In this document: positions 33,460 to 41,335 of the stretch, piece by piece
How positions within the stretch are numbered: the first letter of the stretch is position 1
How the letters are laid out: each line of letters starts with the position of its first letter
Source: Neomegalonema perideroedes DSM 15528
GTDB taxonomy: Bacteria; Pseudomonadota; Alphaproteobacteria; Rhodobacterales; Rhodobacteraceae
Direction of reading: 5' to 3'
Assembly (NCBI RefSeq): GCF_000374145.1
Contig: NZ_KB893654.1
Span: 708,995-772,994, forward strand
Length of the DNA stretch: 64,000 nucleotides
Notes under the pieces: generated by a model
Seen by the model: the letters and a program-made list of their open reading frames with translations, nothing else
What the model was told of the DNA's origin: nothing
The model's database searches: none
Program-made: the position numbers and the translations under genes

Positions 33460-34641
33460 ATGCGGCGCGGCGAATCAGGCGGCTTTCCTGCGAAGCGGCG
33501 CGGGAGGCGGGCGTCGCCGCTTCTGCTCCTGCTGGCGATCCTCGGAGCTTTATGGAGCGCGCTCTTGGGCGCCCCGGCTCTGGCGGAGACCCCGAAACGC
33601 GCGGTGCGCTTCGGCCTCGACGAAGGGCTGTCGCAATCCACCGTCGTCGGTCTGGCCCAGACGGCGGACGGCCGCATCTGGATGGCGACCGGCGAAGGCG
33701 TGACCATCTACGGCGGCGGCCCGCCGGAATATCTCTTCCGCGAAGAGGATCCGCGGAAGGGTCTGCGCAGCGATTATTTCTACGCCGTCTTCGTCGACCG
33801 CGACGGGGAGATCTGGCTTGGAACCTCGGGCGGGGGCGCCTCGCTCTACGCCGACGCGCCGCGCTTCCTCGGACACGCCCCCGGCGAGGGGCTGGAGTCG
33901 CTCGACGTCTTCGCCTTCGCTCAGGACGCGCAGGGGCGCGTCTGGATCGGCTCCTCGCGGGGCCTCTTCGTCGTCCGCAAGGAGGGCGGGAGCCTGATCT
34001 CCGACGCCGCCGCCGAGGCCCCGGCTTTGCGCGCTCTGAAGGGCGAGACGATCCTCTCCCTCCTGCCTCTGGAGGATGGGGCCTTTCTGATCGGCTCCTC
34101 CCGGCGCGGGCTTCTGCTCTATGAGCCGGGCGCGCCGGAGCTGGTCGCCCTCAGCTCCGCCGACGCCGAGGCGCCCGAGGGCTTGGGCGAGGAGGCGCGC
34201 GCGCTCTTCCGGGATCGCGAGGGCCGCGTCTGGGTCGGCTTCAGCCATGAAGGCGACGAGCTGCCGGGCGGGCTGAGGATCTACGACCCCGTCCGCAAGG
34301 CGCTGATTCCCTCGCCCTTCTCCTTTCCCGAGGGGATCGACGGCGTCATGGCTGCGGCGCAGGGCGACGACGGGCGGCTGTGGTTCGGCTCCCGCAGGAT
34401 GGGGATCTTCGTCGCCGCCGCCGATTCCTCGGGGCGTCTGGAGAATTATCAGGCCCATGACTGGGAGCCGCACCGGCTGAGCGATTCCGACGTGCGCGCC
34501 CTCATGCCCGACAGCACGGGGCGCATGTGGGCCGGCACCTGGAACGGCGGCGTCAACAGCTTCTCCATGCTGCCCGACGCCTTCGAGACCTATTATCCCG
34601 CCCCGACGACCGGCAGCCGCAGCCTGCCCGCCATGACCTAG
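33460..34641 (+). pseudogene. N-terminal part of hybrid two-component system protein, ended by in-frame TAG
   Basis: 393 codons: an Arg-rich start, a hydrophobic signal/anchor (LLLLLAILGALWSALLGAPALA) and a run of two-component-regulator propeller blades. Each blade carries a GRIWMATGEG-like motif (GEIWLGTSGGG, GRVWIGSSRG, GRVWVGFSHEG, GRLWFGSRRMG, GRMWAGTWNGG). The frame stops at TAG (34639-34641) in the middle of the propeller. The same frame continues without interruption for 29 codons to the next part, with another blade (ALWIGGQGGLGRLD) immediately after the stop. So one gene has been split by a single codon. Confidence 0.85.
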
Positions 34642-34728
34642 GCTCTGGAGGAGGCGGACGGGGCGCTCTGGATCGGCGGACAAGGCGGGCTCGGGCGTCT
34701 GGATCTGCGCGAAAGACGGGTCGAGGAG

Positions 34729-37647
34729 GTGGAGATCCATGAGGAGGCTTGGGGGAAGGACGTCTGGGCCATCCTCCATCATGAAGGGCGTCTGCTGTTC
34801 GGGGTGGGCGGCAGATCCGGCCTCTTCGCCTATGAGCCCCGGACCAAGGAGAGCTATCCGGTCCCCGGAGAGGACGGCGAAACTCTGCTGAAGGGCGCCA
34901 CGATCCGGGTTCTGATGCGCGACGCCGAAGGGAGCCTCTGGGCGGGCACCAATGCGAACGGCCTTTACCGCCTCTCGGCGGATCTGCGGATCCTCGCCCA
35001 TCATACGCGTCGGGCGCCGGGCGAGGAGGGGCCTTCGGTCCTGCCGGGCGCGCAGATCCGCAGCCTCTCCCAGAGGCGGGACGGACGCCTCTGGATCGGC
35101 ACCGAGGCCGGATTGGTCCTGCATGACCCCAAAACCGGAAGCTTCGAGACCCTCGCCGGGCCGGAGCGCCTGCCCGACGACAACGTGCGCGCGGTCTATG
35201 AAGCGGAGGACGGGCGAATCTTCACGGCCACCGGCGGCGGATTGGGAATCCTCTCCGCGGATCTGCGGCCGGATAAATTCATCCGCCAGTCCAAGGCCTT
35301 TCAGAGCAAGATGCTCTACAGCCTGATCCCCGACGCGCTCGGCTGCCTGTGGATCACGACCAACAACGGCCTCGTGCGCTATCGCCTCTCCGACGGAGAG
35401 GAGCGCGCCTTCCGCACCAGCGACGGTTTGCAAAGCCGGGAGTTCAACTTCAACGCCTTCAAAACCCTGAGCGACGGACGAATCGCCGTGGGCGGCGTGC
35501 GGGGCGTCACGATCTTCGATCCGCAGGAGGTCGCTTCCGGCGACGGCTATCCGCCGGTCCTCTCCATGCGGCTGTCCGGACGCCCCGAGGCGACGGAGGA
35601 AGGGCCGCAGGATCTCGGCGTGGAGCCGCAGAGCCTCGGGTTTCAGATCGGCGTGCGCCATTTCGACGAGCCCCAGAGCAACATCCTGCGGCTGCGCTTC
35701 GCCCCCGCCGACGCCGATTTTCAGGAATACGCCGGCTCCAGCCACGACCTGCACCGCGACAACCTGCCGGCCGGAGAATATCAGCTCAGCTATTACGGCG
35801 TGAGCGCCTCCGGCCTGCGCACCGAAACCCGCGTCCAGAGCTTCGTCGTGCGCCCCGGCGTGCAGGGTTGGCACAGGGCCGCCGTCTACGTTCTGCTCGG
35901 GGCTCTGGCTTTGGCGGGGCTGGCGCTGCTGCGGGCGCGTCAGATCCGCCTCATCAACGCCGAGCTGGAGGAGACCGTCGTCGAGAAGACCCGCGCATTG
36001 CGCGAAAGCCATCAGGCGCTTCAGGAAAGCGCCGACGAACGCGCCCGCTTCTACGCCCGCGCCGCCCATGAGATCCGCACGCCGCTCGCTTTGATCAAGG
36101 CGCCGGTCCAGAGGCTGCTCGGCGAGGGCGTGGAGGAGGAGGAGCGCCGGGATCTGGCGCAGGTGGTGCGGCGGGCCTCCGACCGTCTGATTCAGCTCAG
36201 CGACGAGATGATCGCAGTCGCTCAGGCGGGGGCGCCGATGGGCTCGGGACGGTCGGCGGTGGATCTGCGCGCCTTTCTGGATCCCATCTGCGCCCTTTAC
36301 GCCGATTCCGCGCGGGCCAAGGGGCTGGAGCTGGCTTGCGAGATCCGCGGGCCTCAGGCCGCCACCTTCGACCTCGAAGCGGCGGAGACCATCCTGCATA
36401 ATCTGCTCTCCAACGCGGTGAAGCACCGCGCGCCGCCGACCCGCCTGAAGCTGGAGACGGATCTGAACGGCGAGCGGCTGGAGATCCGCGTCTCGGACGA
36501 CGGCCCGCCCCTGCCTGAGGAGGCGCTGCGGCGTCTGGAGGAATTCCGCAAGGAGCCGCCGGATTCGTCTTCGGAATCTCCGCCGCATCGGGGGGTGGAC
36601 CTCATCGCGGCGACCCTCCGCAAAGCCGGAGGAGAGTTGAAGATCGACCGCGACCGCAATGAAATCGCTGTCTTTCTGCCCGCCCATGCGCAGGGCGCGC
36701 GGCGCGTCCCCGAGCCGGAGGACGAAGCCGGATCCGCGCCGGAGGATCTGGAGCCGGAGGCGGGCGAAGCCGAGCCGGGGCGCATCCTCGTCATCGAGGA
36801 CGACCGGGATCTGCGGAGCTATCTGGCTTCTTTGGTCGCGGAGCGTCTGGGGCCGGTGCGGACGGCGGCCTCTCTGGCGGCTGCGGAGCGCGCCCTCGAA
36901 GAGGCGCCGGTCGATCTCGTGATCTGCGACGTGATGCTGCCGGACGGCTCAGGCTTCGACTTCGCGCGCCGTCTCAAGACCCATGAGGATTTTTCCCATA
37001 CGCCGCTGATCTTCCTCACCGCCCTGAAGGATCTCGAATCCTACCGCAAGGCGCTCGACGTCTGGGCGGATGATTATCTCACCAAGCCTTTCGACGCGGA
37101 GGAGCTTGTGGCGAAGATCGGCATCCGCCTGCGGGCTCAGGAGGCGACGCGCGCCTGGATGCTGAAGAATCTCCAAACCCCGCCCGGCGCTCAGCCCGGC
37201 GCTCAGCCCGGCGCTCAGCCCGGCGCTCAGCCCGGCGCTCAGGAGGAGGCCCCCGGCGCCGAAGCGGAGGAGGAGGCGCCCCGCCTGACGCCTCAAGAGG
37301 AGCGCTTGCGGCGCGCCTTCGAAAATTTCCTCAATGAGCGTCTGAAAGATCCGACCGCGGATCTGGCTCAGGCGGCGGCGGCCTGCCTGATGAGCGAGCG
37401 CAGCTTTCAGCGCAAGCTGAACGCTCTTTATGGGAAGAGCTTCTCCGCGCTTCTGACCCTCGCGCGCATGGAGCGGGCCCGGCGGCTCCTGACGGAGGGG
37501 CTCGGCGTGGGCGAAGTCGCCGAAGCCTCCGGCTATCGCAACTTCGCCAGCTTTTCCCGACAGTTTAAAAAGGAGAATGGAGTTTCCCCCAGTGAATTCT
37601 CGCAACAGTCTAAGAGGGATGCGGACTGCCCTTTCGGCGTGAAATAA
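34729..37647 (+). CDS. C-terminal part of hybrid two-component system (propeller, kinase, receiver, AraC HTH)
   Basis: 972 residues in the same frame as the preceding part; the nominal GTG at 34729 is only the first start-like codon after the TAG and has no proper ribosome site. Order: further propeller blades (SLWAGTNANGLYRL, GRLWIGTEAGL, GCLWITTNNGLVRY), a Y_Y_Y domain, a transmembrane helix (YVLLGALALAGLALL, about nt 35887-35930), a coiled HisKA with the phospho-acceptor His in ARAAHEIRTPL (codon 36067-36069), an ATPase domain with LSNAVKH, a receiver with Asp in VICDVMLPDG (36928-36930) and Lys in YLTKPF, then an AraC-type HTH ending GYRNFASFSRQFKKENGVSP. The ATPase G2 box is atypical (PPHRGVDLI rather than GxGxGL). 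Without the upstream part it would lack its export signal. Confidence 0.85.
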   Translation: MEIHEEAWGKDVWAILHHEGRLLFGVGGRSGLFAYEPRTKESYPVPGEDGETLLKGATIRVLMRDAEGSLWAGTNANGLYRLSADLRILAHHTRRAPGEEGPSVLPGAQIRSLSQRRDGRLWIGTEAGLVLHDPKTGSFETLAGPERLPDDNVRAVYEAEDGRIFTATGGGLGILSADLRPDKFIRQSKAFQSKMLYSLIPDALGCLWITTNNGLVRYRLSDGEERAFRTSDGLQSREFNFNAFKTLSDGRIAVGGVRGVTIFDPQEVASGDGYPPVLSMRLSGRPEATEEGPQDLGVEPQSLGFQIGVRHFDEPQSNILRLRFAPADADFQEYAGSSHDLHRDNLPAGEYQLSYYGVSASGLRTETRVQSFVVRPGVQGWHRAAVYVLLGALALAGLALLRARQIRLINAELEETVVEKTRALRESHQALQESADERARFYARAAHEIRTPLALIKAPVQRLLGEGVEEEERRDLAQVVRRASDRLIQLSDEMIAVAQAGAPMGSGRSAVDLRAFLDPICALYADSARAKGLELACEIRGPQAATFDLEAAETILHNLLSNAVKHRAPPTRLKLETDLNGERLEIRVSDDGPPLPEEALRRLEEFRKEPPDSSSESPPHRGVDLIAATLRKAGGELKIDRDRNEIAVFLPAHAQGARRVPEPEDEAGSAPEDLEPEAGEAEPGRILVIEDDRDLRSYLASLVAERLGPVRTAASLAAAERALEEAPVDLVICDVMLPDGSGFDFARRLKTHEDFSHTPLIFLTALKDLESYRKALDVWADDYLTKPFDAEELVAKIGIRLRAQEATRAWMLKNLQTPPGAQPGAQPGAQPGAQPGAQEEAPGAEAEEEAPRLTPQEERLRRAFENFLNERLKDPTADLAQAAAACLMSERSFQRKLNALYGKSFSALLTLARMERARRLLTEGLGVGEVAEASGYRNFASFSRQFKKENGVSPSEFSQQSKRDADCPFGVK
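37183..37242 (+). repeat. Five perfect 12-bp tandem copies encoding PGAQ
   Basis: CCCGGCGCTCAG is repeated five times without variation in the linker between the receiver and HTH domains of the hybrid regulator. Each unit adds four residues (Pro-Gly-Ala-Gln), so copy number can change without frameshift. Confidence 0.97.
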
Positions 37648-38393
37648 TCTTTGTGCGACATGAAGATAAATAGATGGAATCGGAGAATCAGTCTCATTTC
37701 CATCTGGGGGCCGAATTCAGGGTTTCGGCTCCCCTCCTTGGGCGAGATCATGCCCCAAGCGCCAAAAGCCGCATGGCGCGCGCCAAAAATCATGCAGGGC
37801 GCGCCAATCCGGCGATTGGAAAAAGCCGAAGCCATTTCATGGGTTGCCAGAGGCCCCGGGTCGTTTCTTCAATAGGGGAACGCTTCGGCGGAGCTTCACG
37901 CGAAGATCCGGGCGAAGGCGGCCGCTCAGAGCAGCGGCGCGCCCCCGCCCGCGACGAAACGGCGCTCCGCACCGAGAATGCGGCGGCTTGAGAGGGCGGG
38001 AAGCGCCCTGCGAAGCCGGAGGAGATCGCGGATCGCGCGCTGCGCGCGCTCCGAGGCGGCGAGGCTCCGAAGCCTGCGCCTGCGCTCATCCCGCCGGGGA
38101 CTCCCCCGGCGTGATCTTCTCTCCCCGGCGGTCCGGCGCTCGGGGGGAGGACGTCGCTCCGCAGGGGCGGCCTTTCGACGCTCGGCGTCGGGCGGGCCGC
38201 CCTGTCTGCGGAGGACGCGCGACGACGGAGACTTCCGCGTCGCGCCCGGGTTCGGCCGTCTCCTGTCCGGAGGAGGCGGCCGCCCCCGGATCTGGGCGCG
38301 CCTGTCGATCCTGCAGATCTTCGGGCGCTCCGATCCTGTCGCGCTTTCGCGCGCTTGCCGGCCGAAGGCCGGGGTCCGGCCTCCGGCGCGCGC
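37648..38393. other. 746-bp gene-free stretch after the hybrid regulator
   Basis: Short open frames here have no recognisable protein features. The first 170 bp hold a string of stem-loops (listed separately). The rest is GC-rich with further inverted repeats such as CGCCGGGG/CCCCCGGCG near 38096-38115 and CCGGCC/GGCCGG near 38356-38372, the latter downstream of the osmC-like gene on the minus strand. Confidence 0.5.
37672..37819 (+). ncRNA. Candidate structured RNA: four successive stem-loops
   Basis: Four hairpins follow one another. The first (37672-37705) has AGATGGAA/TTCCATCT with an inner GAGA/TCTC. The second (37706-37734) has GGGGGCCGAA/TTCGGCTCCCC. The third (37737-37759) has CTTGGGC/GCCCCAAG. 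The fourth (37804-37819) has CCAATC/GATTGG with a 4-nt loop. No U-run follows the last. It begins 25 nt after the regulator stop, so it may be a 3'-UTR structure or a separate small RNA. There is no family match that I can name. Confidence 0.3.
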
Positions 38394-38822
38394 TCAGACC
38401 AGCTGCGCGTCGAGCGAGAGCTTCAGGGCTCCGCCGAGGGCCTTGGAGACGGGACAATTCTCCTTGGCCTTGGTCGCGAGCTCCTGAAATTTCGCCGCAT
38501 CGAGGCCCGGAACCTTCGCCCGCAGGACGAGCGCGCTTTGCGTGAGCCCGGTTCCGGGAACCAGCGTCACCGTGGCCTTGGCGTCGAGGCTTTCGGCGGG
38601 GGTCCCGTTCTCGGCGAGGAAATGCGAGAGCTGCATGGCGAAGCAGCCCGCATGAGCCGCCGCGATCAGCTCTTCAGGATTGGTCCCGGATTTTCCTTCG
38701 GCGTCCTCGAAGCGGGTTTTGAAGGAATAGGGCAAAGCGGAGAGCGCGCCGCTCTGCGTGGCGAGCGTCCCCGCTCCCTCTTTGAGGCTTCCTTTCCAGA
38801 TTGCGGTCGCATGGCGATCCAT
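38394..38822 (-). CDS. osmC: OsmC-family peroxiredoxin
   Basis: 142 aa. OsmC/Ohr proteins reduce organic hydroperoxides with a reactive cysteine pair. The OsmC pattern is present: KTRFEDAEGKSGTNPEELIAAAHAGCFAMQLSHFLAENG with the peroxidatic Cys, and AKENCPVSKAL with the second Cys. The N-terminus MDRHATAIWKGSLKEGAGTL and the length agree with OsmC rather than Ohr. It is cytoplasmic. It lies 80 bp downstream of the ATP-grasp/alpha-E gene on the same strand and may be read with it. Confidence 0.93.
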   Translation of the reverse strand: MDRHATAIWKGSLKEGAGTLATQSGALSALPYSFKTRFEDAEGKSGTNPEELIAAAHAGCFAMQLSHFLAENGTPAESLDAKATVTLVPGTGLTQSALVLRAKVPGLDAAKFQELATKAKENCPVSKALGGALKLSLDAQLV

Positions 38823-38902
38823 CGTGCTTCCTCCTCACAGGAATCCCGCGTCTCCGGCCTTGGCGCGCGGAGGCTCCGCGCGTCGATCTTCGACCGGCCG
38901 CG

Positions 38903-41302
38903 TCAGCGCAGATAAGCCGACGCGATGAAGCCGAACAAGCTCCCAATGCGCTCGGACAACTCCGCGAGCTTCTCGGGGGTCAATTCCTCCGGCGCGGCGG
39001 TGGCCACCTCGGCGTGCAGCCGCACCACGGCGCGCTCCAGCGGCGTTTGCGGCGCTTCGGGCCGCGCGCCGGGCAGCGCAGCCACATGCTCGCGCAATTG
39101 CGCGAGTTCGTAAAGCACCGATCTTGGGTTGAGGGGGTCCAAAGCCAATAAATCCAGCGCTGATTCCCGCGTGGCGCCCATCGAAAAGCGCATGCGGTGG
39201 GTGATGGAGCTGTCGCCGACCTCGATCAGCAGGTCGAGCGCCCCCTCCGGAGCCTCCGGCGCGCCAAACCACGCGAGGGCCTCGGTCATGGAGAGGGTGC
39301 GCTCCAGAGCCCGGCCCGTCCGCAAGAATCGCCAGCCTTGGTTGCGGTGCATGTTCTCATGGACGAGGCCGGAGAAGCCGGTCAGCTTGCGCAGCAGAAT
39401 GCTCAGGGCGTGGGCGGCGTCGGCGCCGGGCTCGACCTTGGCGGCCAGACGGCGGGCGCTTTTCTGAAGATCGGAGAGCGCCATCCAGCCGTCGGAGGAA
39501 AACCGCTCGCGCACCTGTCCGGCGCTGATCAGCGCCGAGGAGAGGGCGGAGATCAAGCCTTGCGGAATCGGACGATCCGTCTCGGCGCCGCGCTCCTTGA
39601 GCAATTCGGCGGCGTAGGCCAGCAGCGGCGCTTCGGGATCGTCGGTTTCGGCGAGGCGCACATGCCGGGCCCGCAGCAGGCGGATGAGATCCTCCGCCCG
39701 CTCCACATAGCGCCCGAGCCAGAAGAAGTTGTCCGCCGCCCGCGCCGAGAGCATGGGCGTCTCGCGCCGCAGGCCCTGAGCGGGGGCGTAAAGCGTCTGG
39801 ATGTCGGGAGCGCCGCGCGCCACCACCCAGAGATCCGCCACCGCGCCGCCCTGACGCAGCGCCAGAGCGCCCGGATCCGGCGAGCCGCCCACCCGCAGGA
39901 AGCCGCCCTGCATGGCGCGCCAGCCCTCGGGCGTGCGGATGAGGAAGATGCGCAGGCTGATCGGCCGCGGCTGGAGCACGCCTTCGACGAAGGCGGGCGC
40001 CGTGGAGAGCGTCACCGCCTCCTGACCCACGAGGCCCGAGCCGTTGGCGTCGATCCAGTCGGCGAGGGAGAGGCCCTTCGCCCGCTTGGCGAATTCGCCG
40101 CGGAACTCGCCGCCGACCGCCGCCGTGTCCACGAGGTCGAAGGGCAGGCTGGTCGAGAGCGCCCGGCTGACCGCCATACGCTCGGCGTGGGTTTTGACGT
40201 AATCGCGTTCCGCGGCGTGTCCGCACCACCAGGTCGCGATGTTGGGCATGCGCAGGGTCTCGCCGCGCAGGGCCCGACAGATGCGCGGCAGGAAGGCCAG
40301 CATGGCCCGCGTCTCCAGCACCCCCGAGCCGAGGGCGTTGACCATGGTCACCCCCTCGGCGCGCAGAGCCCCGACCATGCCCGCCGCCCCCAGCCGCGAG
40401 GCCGGATTCAGCTCCAGAGGATCGACCCAGTCGGAATCCATCCGCCGCCAGAGCACCGAAACCGGCTCCAGCCCGGAGATGGTGCGCACCATGACCTTGC
40501 CATGGCGCACGACGAGATCCTCGCCCTCCACCAGCAGCAGGCCGAGATAGCGCGCGATATAGGCATGTTCGAAGTGGTTTTCGTTCATGCCGCCGGGCGT
40601 GAGGATGGCGATTCGCCCGTTCTCCGGCCCGCGCAGGGTCTGAAGGCTCTCGCGGACGGCCCGGTAGAACCCCGCCAGACGATGCACCCGCGCCTGATTA
40701 TAGACGTCGGAGAAGGCGCGGGTGGTGGCGATTCGGGTCTCCAGCGCGAAGCCCGAGCCCGAAGGCGCCTGCGTGCGGTCGCCCAGCACCCACCATGCGC
40801 CGTCCGGCCCGCGCCCGACGTCGAAGGCGACGTAATGCAGATAGCGGCCCGAGCGCGGCTTGACGCCCACCATGGGCCTCAGCCATTCCGGATTCTCGGC
40901 CACGAGCTGCGGCGGCAGCCAGCCCTCCGCCACGAGGCGATTGGGGCCGTAGAGATCGGCCATGACCTCTTCGAGCAGATCGGCCCGCTGCATCAGCGCG
41001 GTGGTGATTTCGCGCCATTCCGCTTCGTCCATGAGCATGGGCATATGGCTGAGCGGCCAATCGCGCTCCACGGCTTCGGCGCCGTATTGGCGCTGATACA
41101 TGCCGGTGTCGCGCAGATATTGGTCGGCGCGGGCTTTGCGCTCCTCCAGATCCTCGGGCGTCATGTCGGCGATGCGCCGCATGAAGGGCCTCCAGAGCGG
41201 GCGGATCTCGCCGCGCCGGTCCAGAAGCTCGTCCGGAACGCCGGGCAGGGGCTTATACTCCCTCAGCAGGGCGTCCAGACGATCCAAAGCCGAGCCGCCC
41301 AT
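38903..41302 (-). CDS. Circularly permuted ATP-grasp / alpha-E fusion protein
   Basis: 799 aa from the ATG at 41300-41302, which has a strong GGAGGGAGGAG site; an ATG ten codons upstream (41330-41332) is possible. The N-terminal two-thirds is a circularly permuted ATP-grasp domain: RPMVGVKPRSGRYLHYVAFDVGRGPDGAWWVLGDRTQAPSG, LTPGGMNENHFEHAYIARYLGLLLVEGEDL, VLWRRMDSDWVDPLEL and LRMPNIATWWCG. The C-terminal third is an alpha-E domain (LSARAADNFFWLGRYVERAEDLIRLLRARH onwards). Such proteins were proposed by comparative genomics to catalyse peptide-bond-like ligations together with transglutaminase-fold partners. The gene follows the DUF2126/transglutaminase gene by 33 bp, so the two form one unit. 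The substrate is unknown. Confidence 0.88.
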   Translation of the reverse strand: MGGSALDRLDALLREYKPLPGVPDELLDRRGEIRPLWRPFMRRIADMTPEDLEERKARADQYLRDTGMYQRQYGAEAVERDWPLSHMPMLMDEAEWREITTALMQRADLLEEVMADLYGPNRLVAEGWLPPQLVAENPEWLRPMVGVKPRSGRYLHYVAFDVGRGPDGAWWVLGDRTQAPSGSGFALETRIATTRAFSDVYNQARVHRLAGFYRAVRESLQTLRGPENGRIAILTPGGMNENHFEHAYIARYLGLLLVEGEDLVVRHGKVMVRTISGLEPVSVLWRRMDSDWVDPLELNPASRLGAAGMVGALRAEGVTMVNALGSGVLETRAMLAFLPRICRALRGETLRMPNIATWWCGHAAERDYVKTHAERMAVSRALSTSLPFDLVDTAAVGGEFRGEFAKRAKGLSLADWIDANGSGLVGQEAVTLSTAPAFVEGVLQPRPISLRIFLIRTPEGWRAMQGGFLRVGGSPDPGALALRQGGAVADLWVVARGAPDIQTLYAPAQGLRRETPMLSARAADNFFWLGRYVERAEDLIRLLRARHVRLAETDDPEAPLLAYAAELLKERGAETDRPIPQGLISALSSALISAGQVRERFSSDGWMALSDLQKSARRLAAKVEPGADAAHALSILLRKLTGFSGLVHENMHRNQGWRFLRTGRALERTLSMTEALAWFGAPEAPEGALDLLIEVGDSSITHRMRFSMGATRESALDLLALDPLNPRSVLYELAQLREHVAALPGARPEAPQTPLERAVVRLHAEVATAAPEELTPEKLAELSERIGSLFGFIASAYLR

Positions 41303-41335
41303 GGCTCCTCCCTCCGTCACAGGCTCGCTCATGAC

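Noticed and set aside
34639-34641. TAG as a pyrrolysine or other recoded amino acid
   Set aside because: No pylTSBCD genes or recoding element are visible, and the position is inside a propeller blade where an ordinary residue is expected. Mutation, error or plain read-through is simpler.
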